Below are positions 1 through 12,270 of a DNA stretch of 64,000 bases, in pieces (the first letter of the stretch is position 1; every line of letters begins with the position of its first letter). Under the pieces are notes generated by a model, which worked only from the letters and a program-made list of their open reading frames with translations, did no database searches and had not been told where the DNA came from. A program made the translations under genes and the position numbers. Source of the DNA: Streptomyces achromogenes. GTDB lineage: Bacteria > Actinomycetota > Actinomycetes > Streptomycetales > Streptomycetaceae. The DNA is taken from the NCBI RefSeq assembly GCF_030816715.1, contig NZ_JAUSYH010000001.1, positions 7,006,001-7,070,000 on the forward strand, in the 5' to 3' direction.

Positions 1-327
1 GCCGTGCTCGGCCCGCACACCCAGGTCGAGGAGCACGGCCTGTTCCCCGCCCTGGCCGGGGACTTCCCCGAGCAGATCGCCGCCCTGGAGGCCGAGCACC
101 GCCGCATCGAGTCGGTGCTCGAGGAGGCCGCCGACGGCGCGACGCCCTCGGATCCGGCCTGGCCGGACCGGCTGATGGAGGCGATGGCCCTGCTGCGCGA
201 CCACATCCTCAAGGAGCAGGACGGCGTCTTCCCAGCCGCACTCGCCAACCTGAGCACCGAGGAGTGGGAAGCAGTCGAGGCCGAACGCGCGAAGGCGGGG
301 GGCGCGCTGGCCCGGCCGGCAGCCTGA
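1..327 (+). CDS. Hemerythrin-like (HHE) protein, 3' end only
   Basis: The reading frame is open from the first base of the window, so the 5' end lies outside it. The visible 108 or so residues are helical, with the spaced His/Glu pattern of HHE cation-binding domains: H at HTQVEEHGLF, E-H in EAEHRRIE, and D-H-I-L-K-E-Q-D. Such proteins bind a di-iron centre and are linked to oxygen or nitric oxide handling. Its position just upstream of narGHJI fits a role in nitrogen oxide or redox physiology, but that link is inference. A 13-bp hairpin follows and separates it from the nar operon. Confidence 0.8.
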   Translation, partial: AVLGPHTQVEEHGLFPALAGDFPEQIAALEAEHRRIESVLEEAADGATPSDPAWPDRLMEAMALLRDHILKEQDGVFPAALANLSTEEWEAVEAERAKAGGALARPAA

Positions 328-369
328 CCGCTGCGCCATCCCGCCCGTGTGGGAGCACACCGACCAGAG

Positions 370-404
370 CCCGCACCCCCGCCCTTCCCGAGCGGGGGTG
401 CGGG
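370..404 (+). terminator. Strong hairpin, likely terminator
   Basis: A perfect 13-bp inverted repeat (370-382 with 392-404) encloses a 9-base loop. It starts about 40 bases after the hemerythrin stop. There is no T tract, as is usual in Streptomyces. Confidence 0.75.
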
Positions 405-505
405 TGTAGCCGCCGGCATGGCATCAATGGCATCGAGGAGGCCGGGCAACCACCCCTACAAGCAGACGATCTTTACCGAGCCGCATGTTGTCCGTGGTGT
501 GGCTG

Positions 506-536
506 TTGACCCTCGGGTGGGCAGCGGTCGTAGAGT
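506..536 (+). promoter_or_regulatory. Candidate promoter for narGHJI
   Basis: TTGACC at 506-511 and TAGAGT at 531-536 are separated by 19 bases, resembling a HrdB-type promoter. It lies about 65 bases before the narG start in the 272-base gap after the hemerythrin gene. No convincing operator was seen. Confidence 0.4.
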
Positions 537-599
537 CGTGTGCGGCCGGAACCGATCACGATTCGAACGGGCCTGCGGTGCCCGGAGCGGAGTGGCACG

Positions 600-3500
600 G
601 TGAGCGCGGAGACCAGCTCGGGACGAGCAGGCATGGACGGTGATCTGGCGGAGGCCCTGGTGCGCTCCCGCCGGTTCTTCACCCGGGCGGAGGTCTCCGA
701 GGACCTGCGCACCCTGCACAAGAAGGGCGGCCGACAGGCGGACGAGTTCTACCGTGACCGCTGGTCGCACGACAAGGTGGTGCGTTCCACGCACGGCGTG
801 AACTGCACCGGTTCCTGCTCGTGGAAGGTGTACGTCAAGGACGGCATCATCACCTGGGAGGCGCAGCAGACCGACTACCCCTCGGTCGGCCCGGACCGCC
901 CCGAGTACGAGCCGCGCGGCTGCCCGCGCGGTGCGGCGTTCTCCTGGTACACCTACTCGCCGACGCGTGTGCGCTACCCGTACGTGCGCGGCGTGCTGCT
1001 GCAGATGTACCGCGAGGCGAAGGCCCGCCTTGGCGACCCGGTGACGGCCTGGGCCGACATCGTCTCCGACCCCGAACGCGCGCGCCGCTACAAGAAGGCG
1101 CGCGGCAGGGGCGGCCTGGTGCGGGCGAGCTGGGAGGAGGCGACCGAGATGGTCGCTGCCGCACATGTGCACACCATCAAGGAGTACGGCCCGGACCGGC
1201 TGGCGGGCTTCTCACCGATTCCCGCGATGTCGATGGTCTCGCACGCGGCAGGCGCCCGCTTCTACTCGCTGCTCGGCGGGGCGATGCTGTCCTTCTACGA
1301 CTGGTACGCGGACCTCCCGGTGGCCTCGCCGCAGGTGTTCGGCGACCAGACCGACGTACCGGAGTCGGGGGACTGGTGGGACGCCGGCTACCTGATCATG
1401 TGGGGTTCCAATCTGCCGGTGACGCGCACGCCGGACGCGCACTGGATGGCCGAGGCCCGCTATCGCGGGCAGAAGGTCGTCGCGGTGGCGCCGGACTACG
1501 CGGACAACGTCAAGTTCGCCGACGAGTGGCTGCCCGCCCAGCCGGGCACCGACGGTGCCCTGGCGATGGCCATGGGGCACGTGATCCTCAAGGAGTTCTT
1601 CGTCGACCGGTCCACGCCGTACTTCACCGGTTACGTCAAGCAGTACACGGATCTGCCGTTCCTGGTCGCTCTCGATGAGGCCGAGGGCGAGCCGGGCGCC
1701 TACGTGCCGGGCAAGTTCCTGACCTCCGCCGACCTCGGGGGCGAGGCCGCAGAGGCCGAGCACGCGGAGTTCCGTACTGTGTTGCTGGATGCGACCACCG
1801 GGAGTCCGGTGGTGCCGAACGGCACGCTGGGGGACCGCTACGGCGAAGCCGGGGCCGGGAAGTGGAACCTCGACCTCGGCGACACCGACCCGCTGCTGTC
1901 CGCCGAGGGCGGCGGCGAGCCGCCGGTCGCCGTAGCCCTGCCCCGCTTCGACGCCCCCGACGGGGACGCGGCCCGGCTGCGGCGGGGGGTGCCGGTGCGA
2001 CGGGTGGCCGGGCGCCTGGTGACCACGGTGTATGACCTGCTGCTGGCCCAGTACGGGGTAACCCGCGAGGGTTTGCCCGGCCGGTGGCCGTCCTCGTACG
2101 AGGACGCGGAGGAGCCGTACACCCCTGCCTGGCAGTCCGCCATCACCGGAGTGGACGCGGACCGGGCGGCACGTATCGCCCGGGAGTTCGCGGCCAACGC
2201 CGAGGAGTCCGGCGGCCGCTCGATGATCATCATGGGCGCGGGGACAAACCACTGGTTCCACTCCGACACCATCTACCGCGCGTTCCTGACCCTGACCACA
2301 CTCACCGGCTGCCAGGGCGTCAACGGCGGCGGCTGGGCACACTACGTCGGCCAGGAGAAGGTCCGCCCGATCACCGGCTACTCGACGATCGCGACCGCCG
2401 CCGACTGGAACCGTCCGGCCCGGCAGATGATCCAGACCGCGTACTGGTACCTGCACGGCGACCAGTTCCGCTACGACCCGTTCTCCGCGGACACCCTCGC
2501 AGCGGCCGGCCCGGGCACGGGCGGCCCGTTCGCCGGCAGAACCACTGCGGATGTGATCGCACAGTCGGCACGGATGGGCTGGATGCCGTCGTATCCGACC
2601 TTCGATCGCAACCCCCTCGATCTGGCCGACGAGGCAGAGGCGGCAGGACGCGCCGTCGGCGAGCACGTAGTGGAGGAGCTCAAGGCGGGCCGGCTGGGCT
2701 TCGCGGGCGAAGACCCGGACGCCCCGGAGAACTTCCCACGGGTGCTGACCATCTGGCGGGCGAACCTGCTGGGCTCCTCGGCCAAAGGCAACGAGTACTT
2801 CCTCAAGCACCTGCTGGGCACCGACCACGCGGTCCGGGCCACCGAGGCACCGCCGGACGCCCGCCCACGGGATGTGGTGTGGCGGGAGGAGGCACCCGAG
2901 GGCAAGCTCGACCTGCTGCTGACGCTGGACTTCCGCATGACCAGCACCACGGTCTTCTCCGACGTGGTGTTGCCGGCCGCCACCTGGTACGAGAAGCACG
3001 ACCTGTCCAGCACGGACATGCACCCCTTCGTGCACGCCTTCAACCCCGCGATCGCACCCCCGTGGCAGACCCGCACCGACTGGGACGCCTTCCACACCCT
3101 CGCGAAGGAGTTCAGCCGCCAGGCCGCCGACCACCTCGGCGTACGCAAGGACGTGGTCGCCGCCCCGCTGCTGCACGACACCCCGGACGAACTGGCCAAC
3201 CCGCACGGGATCGTGCGGGACTGGAAGGCCGGGGAGTGCGAGCCCGTGCCCGGCCGCACCATGCCCAAGCTGATCACGGTGGAGCGTGATTACGGCGCGG
3301 TGGCCGAGAAGATGGGCGCGCTCGGCCCGCTGCTCGACACCCTCGGCGCCACCACCAAGGGCGTCACCTTCAAGCTCGAGCGGGAGCTGGAGTACCTGCG
3401 GCACAAGAACGGCACCGTGCGCGGCGGCGCAGCCGACGGACGGCCCTCGATCGCCCGCGACACGCACGCCTGCGAGGCGATCCTCGCCCTGTCCGGCACC

Positions 3501-4321
3501 ACCAACGGGCACCTCGCTACCCAGGGCTTCCACACCGTGGAGGCGCGTACCGGGACCCGGCTCGCCGATCTGGCCGCCGAGCACGAGGGCAAGCAGATCA
3601 CCTTCGCCGACACCCAGGCCGCCCCCGTCCCGGTCATCACCTCACCGGAGTGGTCCGGCTCGGAGACCGGCGGGCGCCGCTACTCACCGTTCACCGTCAA
3701 CGTCGAACGCCTCAAGCCCTGGCACACCCTCACCGGCCGACAACACTTCTACCTCGACCACGACTGGATGACCGCCCTCGGTGAGCAACTGCCCGTGTAC
3801 AGGCCCCCGTTGAACATGCACGCCCTGTTCGACGAGCCCCGCATCGGCGAGACGGGCGAACTCGGCGTGACAGTCCGCTACCTGACCCCGCACAACAAGT
3901 GGTCGATCCACTCCGAGTACCAGGACAACCTGTTCATGCTCTCCCTGTCCCGGGGCGGCCCGACGATCTGGATGAGCAAGGAGGACGCGGCGAAGATCGG
4001 CGTGCACGACAACGACTGGGTCGAGGCCGTCAACCGCAACGGTGTGGTCGCCGCCCGCGCGGTCGTGTCGCACCGCATGCCGGAAGGCACGGTCTACATG
4101 CACCACGCGCAGGACCGGCTCATCGACGTGCCGCGCACCGAGACGACGGGCCGTCGCGGCGGCATCCACAACTCGCTGACCCGGCTGCTGGTCAAGCCGA
4201 CCCATCTGATCGGCGGCTACGCCCAGTTGACGTACGCCTTCAACTACCTCGGCCCGACCGGCAACCAGCGCGACGAGGTCACCGTCATCCGCCGCCGCAG
4301 CAACCAGGAGGTGACGTACTG

Positions 4322-4322
<1 letters not shown>
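600..4322 (+). CDS. narG: Respiratory nitrate reductase alpha subunit
   Basis: Catalytic molybdenum subunit of membrane-bound nitrate reductase, which reduces nitrate to nitrite with electrons from quinol via NarI and NarH. The protein is about 1240 residues, full length for the family. The N-terminal HGVNCTGSCSW segment supplies the His/Cys ligands of the FS0 iron-sulfur cluster. GFSPIPAMSMVS and YDWYADLP match the Mo-bis-MGD pocket that contains the Asp ligand, followed by QTDVPES. The GTG at 600 is preferred because GGAGCGGAG lies 7 bases upstream; ATG at 633 is an alternative. The stop overlaps the narH start (TGATG). Confidence 0.97.
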
Positions 4323-6024
<1,702 letters not shown>

Positions 6025-6028
<4 letters not shown>

Positions 6029-6696
6029 AAGCCCCGAAAAGGAAGACCACGCGCACAACCCCCACCGACCACTGGCACCCCGCCGCCTGGCAGGCCCAGT
6101 CCCTGCTGCTCGCCTACCCCGACGAACAGTTCGAGCGCCACCTGGCCCTGGCCGGCCGGGTCGCCGCCACCCTGCCGGAACCGGTCGCCCGGCCCTTGCT
6201 CCGGTTCACCGAACACGCCGAGCGGACCACCCCCGCCGACCTGGCCACCGCCTATGTGGCCACCTTCGACCACCGCAAACGCTGCTGCCCGTACCTGACG
6301 TACTACGCTCACGGCGACACCAGGAAGCGCGGCATCGGCCTGCTGCGGCTGAAGCAGACCTACGCCGCGGCCGGCTGGCAACTGGGCGATGACGAACTGC
6401 CCGACCACCTCGCCGTCGTCCTCGAATTCGCCGCCACCGACCCGGCCACCGGACACAGCCTGCTCACCGAACACCGCGCCGGCCTGGAACTCCTGCGCCT
6501 GGCCCTGAACGACGACGGCTCGCCCTGGGCCCACGTCCTGGACTCCGTCTCCGCCACCCTGCCCGCCCTCGCCGGCGACGACCGCGAAGCCGTCATGCGC
6601 CTGGCCGCCCAGGGCCCGCCCGAGGAACAGGTCGGCCTCGACCCGTACGCATCCCCCGTGTTCCTGCCCGACCCCGTCGTAGGAGGACCCCGATGA
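6025..6696 (+). CDS. narJ: Nitrate reductase assembly chaperone
   Basis: System-specific chaperone (TorD/NarJ family, 223 residues) that holds apo-NarGH while molybdenum cofactor is inserted; it is not part of the final enzyme. Typical features are the all-helical sequence, the early AWQAQSLLLAYPDE segment and the motif TYVATFDHRKRCCPYLTY-like block around residues 70-90. It starts inside the narH stop (ATGA) and ends inside the narI start (ATGA), as expected for a coupled narGHJI operon. Confidence 0.93.
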
Positions 6697-7463
6697 CCGC
6701 ACCGGCGCAGCCCCTCACCCTGGCGGCGGAGGCAGGCACCGGCGGCATCCTGCTCTGGGTCGTCCTGCCCTATGTCTCGCTCGCCGTCTTCGTCCTCGGC
6801 CACATCTGGCGCTACCGCTACGACAAGTTCGGCTGGACCACCCGCTCCTCCCAGCTGTACGAGAAGCGGCTGCTGCGCATCGGCAGCCCGCTGTTCCACT
6901 TCGGCATCCTCGTCGTGCTCCTCGGCCACATCGGCGGCCTGGTCATCCCCAAGAGCTGGACGGAGGCGGCCGGGATCAGCGAGCACACCTACCACATCGG
7001 CGCGGTCGTCCTCGGCACGATCGCGGGCGTCGCCACGCTCGGCGGGCTGGCCATCCTGATCTACCGGCGCCGCACCGTCGGCCCGGTCTTCTCCGCCACC
7101 ACCCGCAACGACAAGGCCATGTACGTCTCCCTGACCCTGACCATCGTGCTCGGCCTGTCCGCCACGGTGGCCGCGAACGTCGTCGGCGGAGGGTACGACT
7201 ACCGGGAGACCATCTCCCCGTGGTTCCGGTCGATCTTCTACTTCCAGCCCGACCCGGACCTGATGACAAGTGCCCCGGTGCTGTTCCAACTGCACGCGAT
7301 CAGCGCCCTGCTGCTCTTCGCGGCATGGCCGTTCACCCGGCTCGTCCACATGCTCACCGCACCGCTGGGCTACCTGACCCGCCCCTACATCGTCTACCGC
7401 AGTCGCGACAGCCGGCTCGGCGCCCGTCCTCCACGCCGTGGCTGGGAGCGCGTGGGGTCATGA
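6693..7463 (+). CDS. narI: Respiratory nitrate reductase gamma subunit (cytochrome b)
   Basis: Integral membrane quinol-oxidising subunit of 256 residues with five predicted membrane helices. It carries paired histidines for two b-haems: LFHFG and LGHIGG in the second helix, and QLHAIS and RLVHML in the last. The N-terminal HIWRYRYDKFGW is characteristic of NarI. It overlaps narJ by 4 bases and is the last gene of the operon. No nitrate/nitrite antiporter (narK) follows in this window. A strong hairpin begins about 115 bases downstream. Confidence 0.95.
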   Translation: MTAPAQPLTLAAEAGTGGILLWVVLPYVSLAVFVLGHIWRYRYDKFGWTTRSSQLYEKRLLRIGSPLFHFGILVVLLGHIGGLVIPKSWTEAAGISEHTYHIGAVVLGTIAGVATLGGLAILIYRRRTVGPVFSATTRNDKAMYVSLTLTIVLGLSATVAANVVGGGYDYRETISPWFRSIFYFQPDPDLMTSAPVLFQLHAISALLLFAAWPFTRLVHMLTAPLGYLTRPYIVYRSRDSRLGARPPRRGWERVGS

Positions 7464-7578
7464 GCACCCGGTCCACCGCCCCGCGGCCTGGGCGCCCGCG
7501 ACAGCACCGCGGGGTAGTGGCCTGAGTGGGGCCGCCACCGGTCTCCGGCTTGTCGGCAGAACCGCTGGACCGGAATAC

Positions 7579-7632
7579 CCCGGGGCGTGCCGACGGACCA
7601 GCTGCTCAGCCGGGCCGTCGGCACGCCCCGGG
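7579..7632. terminator. 18-bp perfect hairpin between narI and an opposing pseudogene
   Basis: Perfect arms of 18 bp (7579-7596 and 7615-7632) enclose an 18-base loop. It sits between narI and the end of a leftward gene remnant, so it could terminate both directions. Confidence 0.75.
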
Positions 7633-7638
7633 AGGGTC

Positions 7639-7887
7639 TTACCAGTGGCCGAGGACCTTCAGCCCCAGGGCGCCCACGCCCATCCAGATGACGAGGTTGG
7701 CACCGGCGGCGATCAGCCCGGTGCGCCACCATTCGGCGAGGGTGACGTAGCCGGCGCCGAAGAGGACGGGGGCCGGGCCGGAGGCGTAGTGGGTCAGCCC
7801 GCCGTACAGGGAGCTGATGAAGCCGGAGGACCAGGGCGGCCATCATGGGCGGCGCGCCGGTGGCGGTGGCGGCCGCGAGGAAGGTCG
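7639..7887 (-). pseudogene. C-terminal remnant of a DASS/SLC13-type anion transporter
   Basis: Read leftward, the region encodes an ending typical of divalent anion:sodium symporters (CitT-like): GLTHYASGPAPVLFGAGY, then an EWWRTG segment and a final hydrophobic helix ending in LGHW before the TAA at 7641-7639. The upstream part (ATGAPPMMAAL) is in another frame, so there is a frameshift near 7828. Homology stops next to the kinase stop at 7902. Only the last 80 or so residues of a gene normally about 480 codons long remain. Identification is from motif memory. Confidence 0.65.
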
Positions 7888-7901
7888 GCGATCTACGGGA
7901 C

Positions 7902-9641
7902 TCAGGCTTCGACCTGCACGGACAGGGGCGCCGTCCATTCCACGATGGTGCCGGTGGGATCGTTCGGCTTGAGAGTGAAGCTGCCCCCGAGGTCGGTGGC
8001 ACGCTGACGGAGGTTGTCCAGGCCGCTGCGGCGGCTGACGGCCGGGTCGATGCCGGTGCCGTTGTCGGCGACGCGCAGTTGGAGCCGGATGCTGTCCGTC
8101 TCGGCGGTGACTTCTACCGCGGTAGCGTGTGCGTGCCGGGCGGCATTCGAGAGAGCCTCGCGCAGCACAGCCAGCAGGTGCTCGGCATGGTCGGCTGGTA
8201 CGACGGTGTCCAGCAGGCCGGTCATGCGCAGGGCGGGGGTGAAGCCGAGTACGGCGGCGGCCTGGTCGGTCTCGGTGAGCAGTCTCGCGCGCAGCCCGCC
8301 GCGCCCGTCGGAGCGGTCGCGCTCGCGCAGAGCGTAGATCGTGCCGCGCACGGTCTTGATGGTGTCGTCGAGGTCGTCGACGACCCGTTGGACCCGCTCG
8401 GCCACCTCGGGCCGGTCGGACACGCGGCCGAGCACCGAGTTCAGGGTCAGTCCGGAGGCGAACAGCCGCTGGATGGCCAGGTCGTGCAGGTCGCGGGCGA
8501 TGCGGTCGCGGTCGGTCAGGACCAGCAGGTGGTCGGCCTCGCGCCGGTGCTCGGCGATCTCCAGGGCCAGCGCGGCCTGGTCGGCGAAACTGCTGATCAT
8601 GGCCATGGTGGTGTCCGAGAACTCCGCGCCGCCGGGCAGGTTGGCGACCTGCAGGACCCCGCGAACATGCCCGGCACCGCCCAGAGGGAGCAGGAATCCG
8701 GGCCCCAGGCCGATCTGCGCAGCGGAGCCGCCCCCGGCCTGCGGTTCGTCGGACAGCGCACTGCTGGTGATCCGCTCGTTGGAGAGGTGGACCTTCGCGG
8801 CCAGCGTGGTAGCAGGCAGGACCAGCCCATGGACCTGCTCGGCGCCTTCGCCGTCGGCGGCCTCGATCACCAGCTCGTCGCCGCCGTCGAACGGCACCGC
8901 CAGCGTCACCAGGTCCGCTCCGGACAGAGTCCTGACGGTCGAGGCGACCTTGTACAGCACCTGGTCCGGGTCGGTGCCCGACAGCAGGCTGCGGGTCAGG
9001 TCGCTGCTCGCTGCCAGCCACTGCTCCCGGCGGCGGGAGTCCTCGTACAGGCGGGCGTTGTCGATCGCCACGCCGGCCGCGGCAGCGAGCGTGCGCAGCA
9101 CCGCCTCGTCGTCCTCGTCGAACTCCGCCCCGCCCTGCTTGTCGGTCAGGTACAGGTTGCCGAAGACCTGGTCGCGCACGCGCACCGGGGCTCCGAGGAA
9201 GGTGGTCATCGGTGGATGCCCGGCGGGGAAGCCCACCGAATCGGGGTGGCGGCCCAGGTCAGTCAGGCGCAGCGGCTCCGGTTCGCGGATCAGCAGCCCG
9301 AGGATGCCCTGGCCCTCGGGATAGTGGCCGATCGCGTGGATGGTGTCCTCGTCCATGCCGACCGTGATGAACTGCCGGATCTTCCCCTCCTCGCCGACAA
9401 TGCCCAGGGCTCCGTACTGGGCGTCCACCAGGGTGACCGCGGACTCGGTGATCCGCCGCAGCACCACGTCGAGATCGAGATCGGAGCCGATGGCGAGGAC
9501 CGCGTCCAGCAGCGTGTGCACCCGGTCCCGGGTCGCGCGGACCTGTGCCACCTGTGCTTGCAGGCCCTCCAGCAGCTCGTCCAGCCGCAACTGGGGCGCC
9601 GCAGGGCCGCCCTTCCGATCTTGCGCCGGACTCTCCGCCAC
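7902..9641 (-). CDS. DevS/DosT-like sensor histidine kinase with two GAF domains
   Basis: 579 residues. GAF domain A spans about residues 25-175 and GAF domain B about 190-345, followed by a HisKA_3 dimerisation helix with DRDRIARDLHDLAIQR (phospho-acceptor His) and a HATPase_c domain with NAARHAHA and DNGTGI. GAF-A keeps the block FPAGHPPM; in mycobacterial DevS/DosT the equivalent HPPM histidine is the presumed haem ligand, so oxygen, NO or redox sensing is plausible but inferred. GTG at 9641 is chosen because GGGAGGAG lies 5 bases upstream. No response regulator is adjacent, so it is an orphan kinase, located near the nar operon. Confidence 0.85.
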   Translation of the reverse strand: MAESPAQDRKGGPAAPQLRLDELLEGLQAQVAQVRATRDRVHTLLDAVLAIGSDLDLDVVLRRITESAVTLVDAQYGALGIVGEEGKIRQFITVGMDEDTIHAIGHYPEGQGILGLLIREPEPLRLTDLGRHPDSVGFPAGHPPMTTFLGAPVRVRDQVFGNLYLTDKQGGAEFDEDDEAVLRTLAAAAGVAIDNARLYEDSRRREQWLAASSDLTRSLLSGTDPDQVLYKVASTVRTLSGADLVTLAVPFDGGDELVIEAADGEGAEQVHGLVLPATTLAAKVHLSNERITSSALSDEPQAGGGSAAQIGLGPGFLLPLGGAGHVRGVLQVANLPGGAEFSDTTMAMISSFADQAALALEIAEHRREADHLLVLTDRDRIARDLHDLAIQRLFASGLTLNSVLGRVSDRPEVAERVQRVVDDLDDTIKTVRGTIYALRERDRSDGRGGLRARLLTETDQAAAVLGFTPALRMTGLLDTVVPADHAEHLLAVLREALSNAARHAHATAVEVTAETDSIRLQLRVADNGTGIDPAVSRRSGLDNLRQRATDLGGSFTLKPNDPTGTIVEWTAPLSVQVEA

Positions 9642-10216
9642 TGCCGCTCCTCCCAGAAAAGGTGCCGCTGGCACCCTGCCATCATGCCTGAACAGCCCCA
9701 TCGGCACCCGAACGCATGTATTAATCGCGATGGCCCCGGTACCCGAGATCCTACGGCCCGGTGCCGTGACTCAAGCGCCGTGTATGGCCAAACCCGCCCC
9801 CCCCCACAACCCGGCCACCGTCCGTTCCACTTCCGGCTTCCCGCCAGATCGCTGGGGAAAGTTCCCCGGCGCCGTGAGGAGCCCTGGGGTTGTCATGACA
9901 GATACCCCTTGGGCCACGCGAACGGCCAGATCCTCGGCCCCCGCCGGTGCGCGGCCTGGCACATGGAGTCGGCCATTGGCCAGCCTGCTCCCAGCGCACT
10001 GTCGGTGCGTGAAATGCGAGGTCAAGAGAGAACGGCTCGCGGTGATCAACTGCATGGCCGGGCGGGCGTCGAATGCTTCGGGGGGCAGGGCGTCGGCGGT
10101 CATGGGTGGGAAAGGCACGGCCCGCCTGCAGCAGCGGGTGAGGAATGCCGCGCGTGCGTTGGGCCGTATCCCGTGCAGCCCGATGCGGCCGGTGGGAAAT
10201 CCGCCGGTGGACCGAA
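9642..10216. other. Intergenic region upstream of the kinase
   Basis: No supported gene in about 575 bases. The open frames here are antisense or lack motifs. A perfect palindrome TGTCATGACA sits near 9893-9902, and a C9 tract lies near 9790. No clear DevR-box-like inverted repeat was found. Confidence 0.4.
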
Positions 10217-10645
10217 CGCAAACCGGTCAACGAAGCTGCGGCACGCAAGCCGGCGGGAGTGACGGCGTCGGGTGTTGCAGCGGTGGAGCCAGCGGAACGC
10301 GTCGAGGCGGGCCTCACGTACCCCACCGTGCAGCGGGAGATAGGTGATGTCGCCGACGTACCTCGTGTTCGGCTCGCTTGCCGTGAAGTCTCGGCCGATC
10401 AGGTCCGGGGCCTTCGCCGCGGTCGGGTCCGCCACAGTGGTGCGGTGTCTGCGGCGCAAGCGCACGCCTGACAGACCGGCGTCCCGCATCACCCGCGCGA
10501 TCCGCTTGCGGTTGACGCGCTCGCCCGCCTCGCGGAGCTGGGCCGTGATCCTGGGGACGGCGGCGACCTGCCGGGTCGTCGCCTCGGGCCGCGACCGGTA
10601 CAGCGCGACCGCGTCCGCCTTGAAATGCGGCGGATAGATATTCAT
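10217..10645 (-). pseudogene. IS3-family transposase relic with internal deletions
   Basis: One continuous leftward frame joins three pieces of an IS3 transposase. It opens with an OrfA-like start (MNIYPPHFKADAVALYRS). It then jumps to an OrfB HTH_21/rve lead-in (NRKRIARVMRDAGLSG, then NTRYVGDITYLPL, which carries the first catalytic Asp). It ends with the OrfB tail (FRWLHRCNTRRRHSRR). The rest of the DDE core is missing, so the protein cannot be active. The joins preserve frame, which suggests successive deletions of an old insertion. Confidence 0.75.
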
Positions 10646-11118
10646 GACCACGAGATGTCCGTTCTCAGATCCTGAGGATCCAGTGTCTCGTGTGTCAAGG
10701 ATCAAGGGCCAAGGCCCGGCCGACGAACGATAGCCGGTAAGGCGGGCCGTACGGCTTTCCGTCAATGCCGGTCACGAGTGGACGGGAAGTCAACTCATTG
10801 TCGGCCCGTCCGGGACTGTTTGAGCGCCGGTTCGGACGAAGGCATCCGGCCGTGATCGGGTCATGCCGTCGTGCCGGGATCAATGGGACGGTTGCGCAGT
10901 GCCGTCCCGGACGGGGGTCTGACTCATGAGATCTATGACCGAAGTGTCCAGTCACGGGCCTGTCGACTGTCGTTGCGGGATGCTGCCTGCCACCGAGCCA
11001 CAGGGCGTGTCCCAATAGGGGCCTTGCCGAGTTTCAGGCGCCATCACGGTTCAGACCGCCCGAGCAGGCCGGTGCCATCACCCTAGCCAGCACGTCACCA
11101 CATGGGAGGCGAACCATC
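10646..11118. other. Noncoding left flank of the IS110 transposase gene
   Basis: No gene is supported in these 473 bases. The part nearest the transposase corresponds to where IS110-group elements carry their long noncoding left end, which in characterised members is transcribed as a bridge RNA. A short hairpin GGGACGG/CCGTCCC (10885-10891 with 10902-10908) lies inside. Element boundaries could not be fixed by eye. Confidence 0.4.
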
Positions 11119-12207
11119 ATGACGACCCGACAGCGCAGCACCTCCTCGAGCACAGATCCGCCCGTTCGGCGCGAGGTCGTCCTGGGCGTGGACACGCACG
11201 GCGAGGTGCATGTTGCCGCCGTGATCTCCCCGCTCGGGAAGATCCTGGGGACGGAGTCCTTTCCCGCGACGGCGGCCGGCTACCGACAGTTGCTCGTGTG
11301 GGCCCGCAAGCGGGGGACGGTGCGCCGGGCCGGTGTGGAGGGTACCGGCACCTTCGGCGCGGGCCTGTCTCGCTACCTGCTGTCCCAGCAGATTCAGGTC
11401 TTCGAAGTGAACCGGCCCGACCGCTCGGCCCGCCGACTGCTCGGGAAGTCGGACCCGCTCGACGCTCAGGCCGCCGCGCGAGCCGTGCTCAGTGGCCGCG
11501 CCCGGGCCCGGGCCAAGTCCGGCGACGGCCCGGTGCACAGCGCCCGGATCTTCAAGCTCGCCAAGGACTCCGCGGTCAAGGCCCGTACCCAGGCGATCAA
11601 CCAGCTCAAAGCCGTCCTGGTCATCGCCGATCCCGCACTGCGGGAACGACTGTCCAGCCTGGGCAACCGCGAGCTGTTCCGCACCTGTGCACGCCTCGGG
11701 CCAGGCGACGGCGAGAACGCGGTGGCCCAGGCCACCCACATGACCCTGAGAATGCTCGCGGAGCGTATCGAACAGCTCACCGGGCAGATCAATGAGCTGA
11801 ACCAACGCCTGACCCAGCTCGTCGAACACCACGCCCCACAGCTGCTCGAACGGGTGGGCATCGGCCCGGACAGCGCAGTCACCTTGCTGATCACCATGGG
11901 AGACAACCCCGAGCGGCTGAACACTGAGGCATCCTTTGCTGCCCTTTGCGGAGCCAGCCCCGTCGAGTATTCGTCGGGCCGGCGGAGCTCGCGCCGGCTC
12001 AACTACGGTGGCGACCGCCAGGCAAACGCCGCCCTGCACCGCATCGTGTTCACCCGGCTGCGCCACGACCCGCGCACCCAGGCGTACTACGAACGCCGCA
12101 CCCAGGAGGGCAAGACCCGACGTGAGATCATCCGATGCCTCAAGCGATATGCCGCCCGAGAGGTCTTCAACCTGGTCAGAACGGTTTCCCGCACCCCCGC
12201 GTTATAG
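11119..12207 (+). mobile_element. IS110-family transposase (DEDD recombinase)
   Basis: Full-length 362-residue IS110 recombinase. The N-terminal RuvC-like DEDD domain begins VVLGVDTHGEVHVAAV (first Asp), continues with GVEGTGTFGAGLSRYL (Glu) and KSDPLDAQAAARAV (Asp/Asp). The C-terminal Transposase_20 domain has ITMGDNPERLNTEASFAALCG and the conserved RRLNYGGDRQANAALHR with the expected Ser-containing region just before it. Start ATG is preceded by GGAGGCGAACC. The gene appears intact. IS110 elements transpose without terminal inverted repeats, so ends are not obvious. Confidence 0.92.
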
Positions 12208-12270
12208 GGGCGTCCGTGGAGTTGGTGACCCGCCCGTGATCGCTTGTGATCGCTCGTGACAGGTGAGGCC

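Noticed and set aside
1212..3584. 790-codon open frame on the minus strand across narG
   Set aside because: It is antisense to a full-length narG with all expected motifs; long antisense frames are normal in GC-rich codon-biased DNA.
9708..10118. Search for a DevR-box-like inverted repeat upstream of the kinase
   Set aside because: Only a TGTCATGACA palindrome was seen; nothing close to the published DevR consensus.
7845..10262. 805-codon rightward frame across the histidine kinase
   Set aside because: It is the complement of a well-supported kinase and shows no motif of its own.
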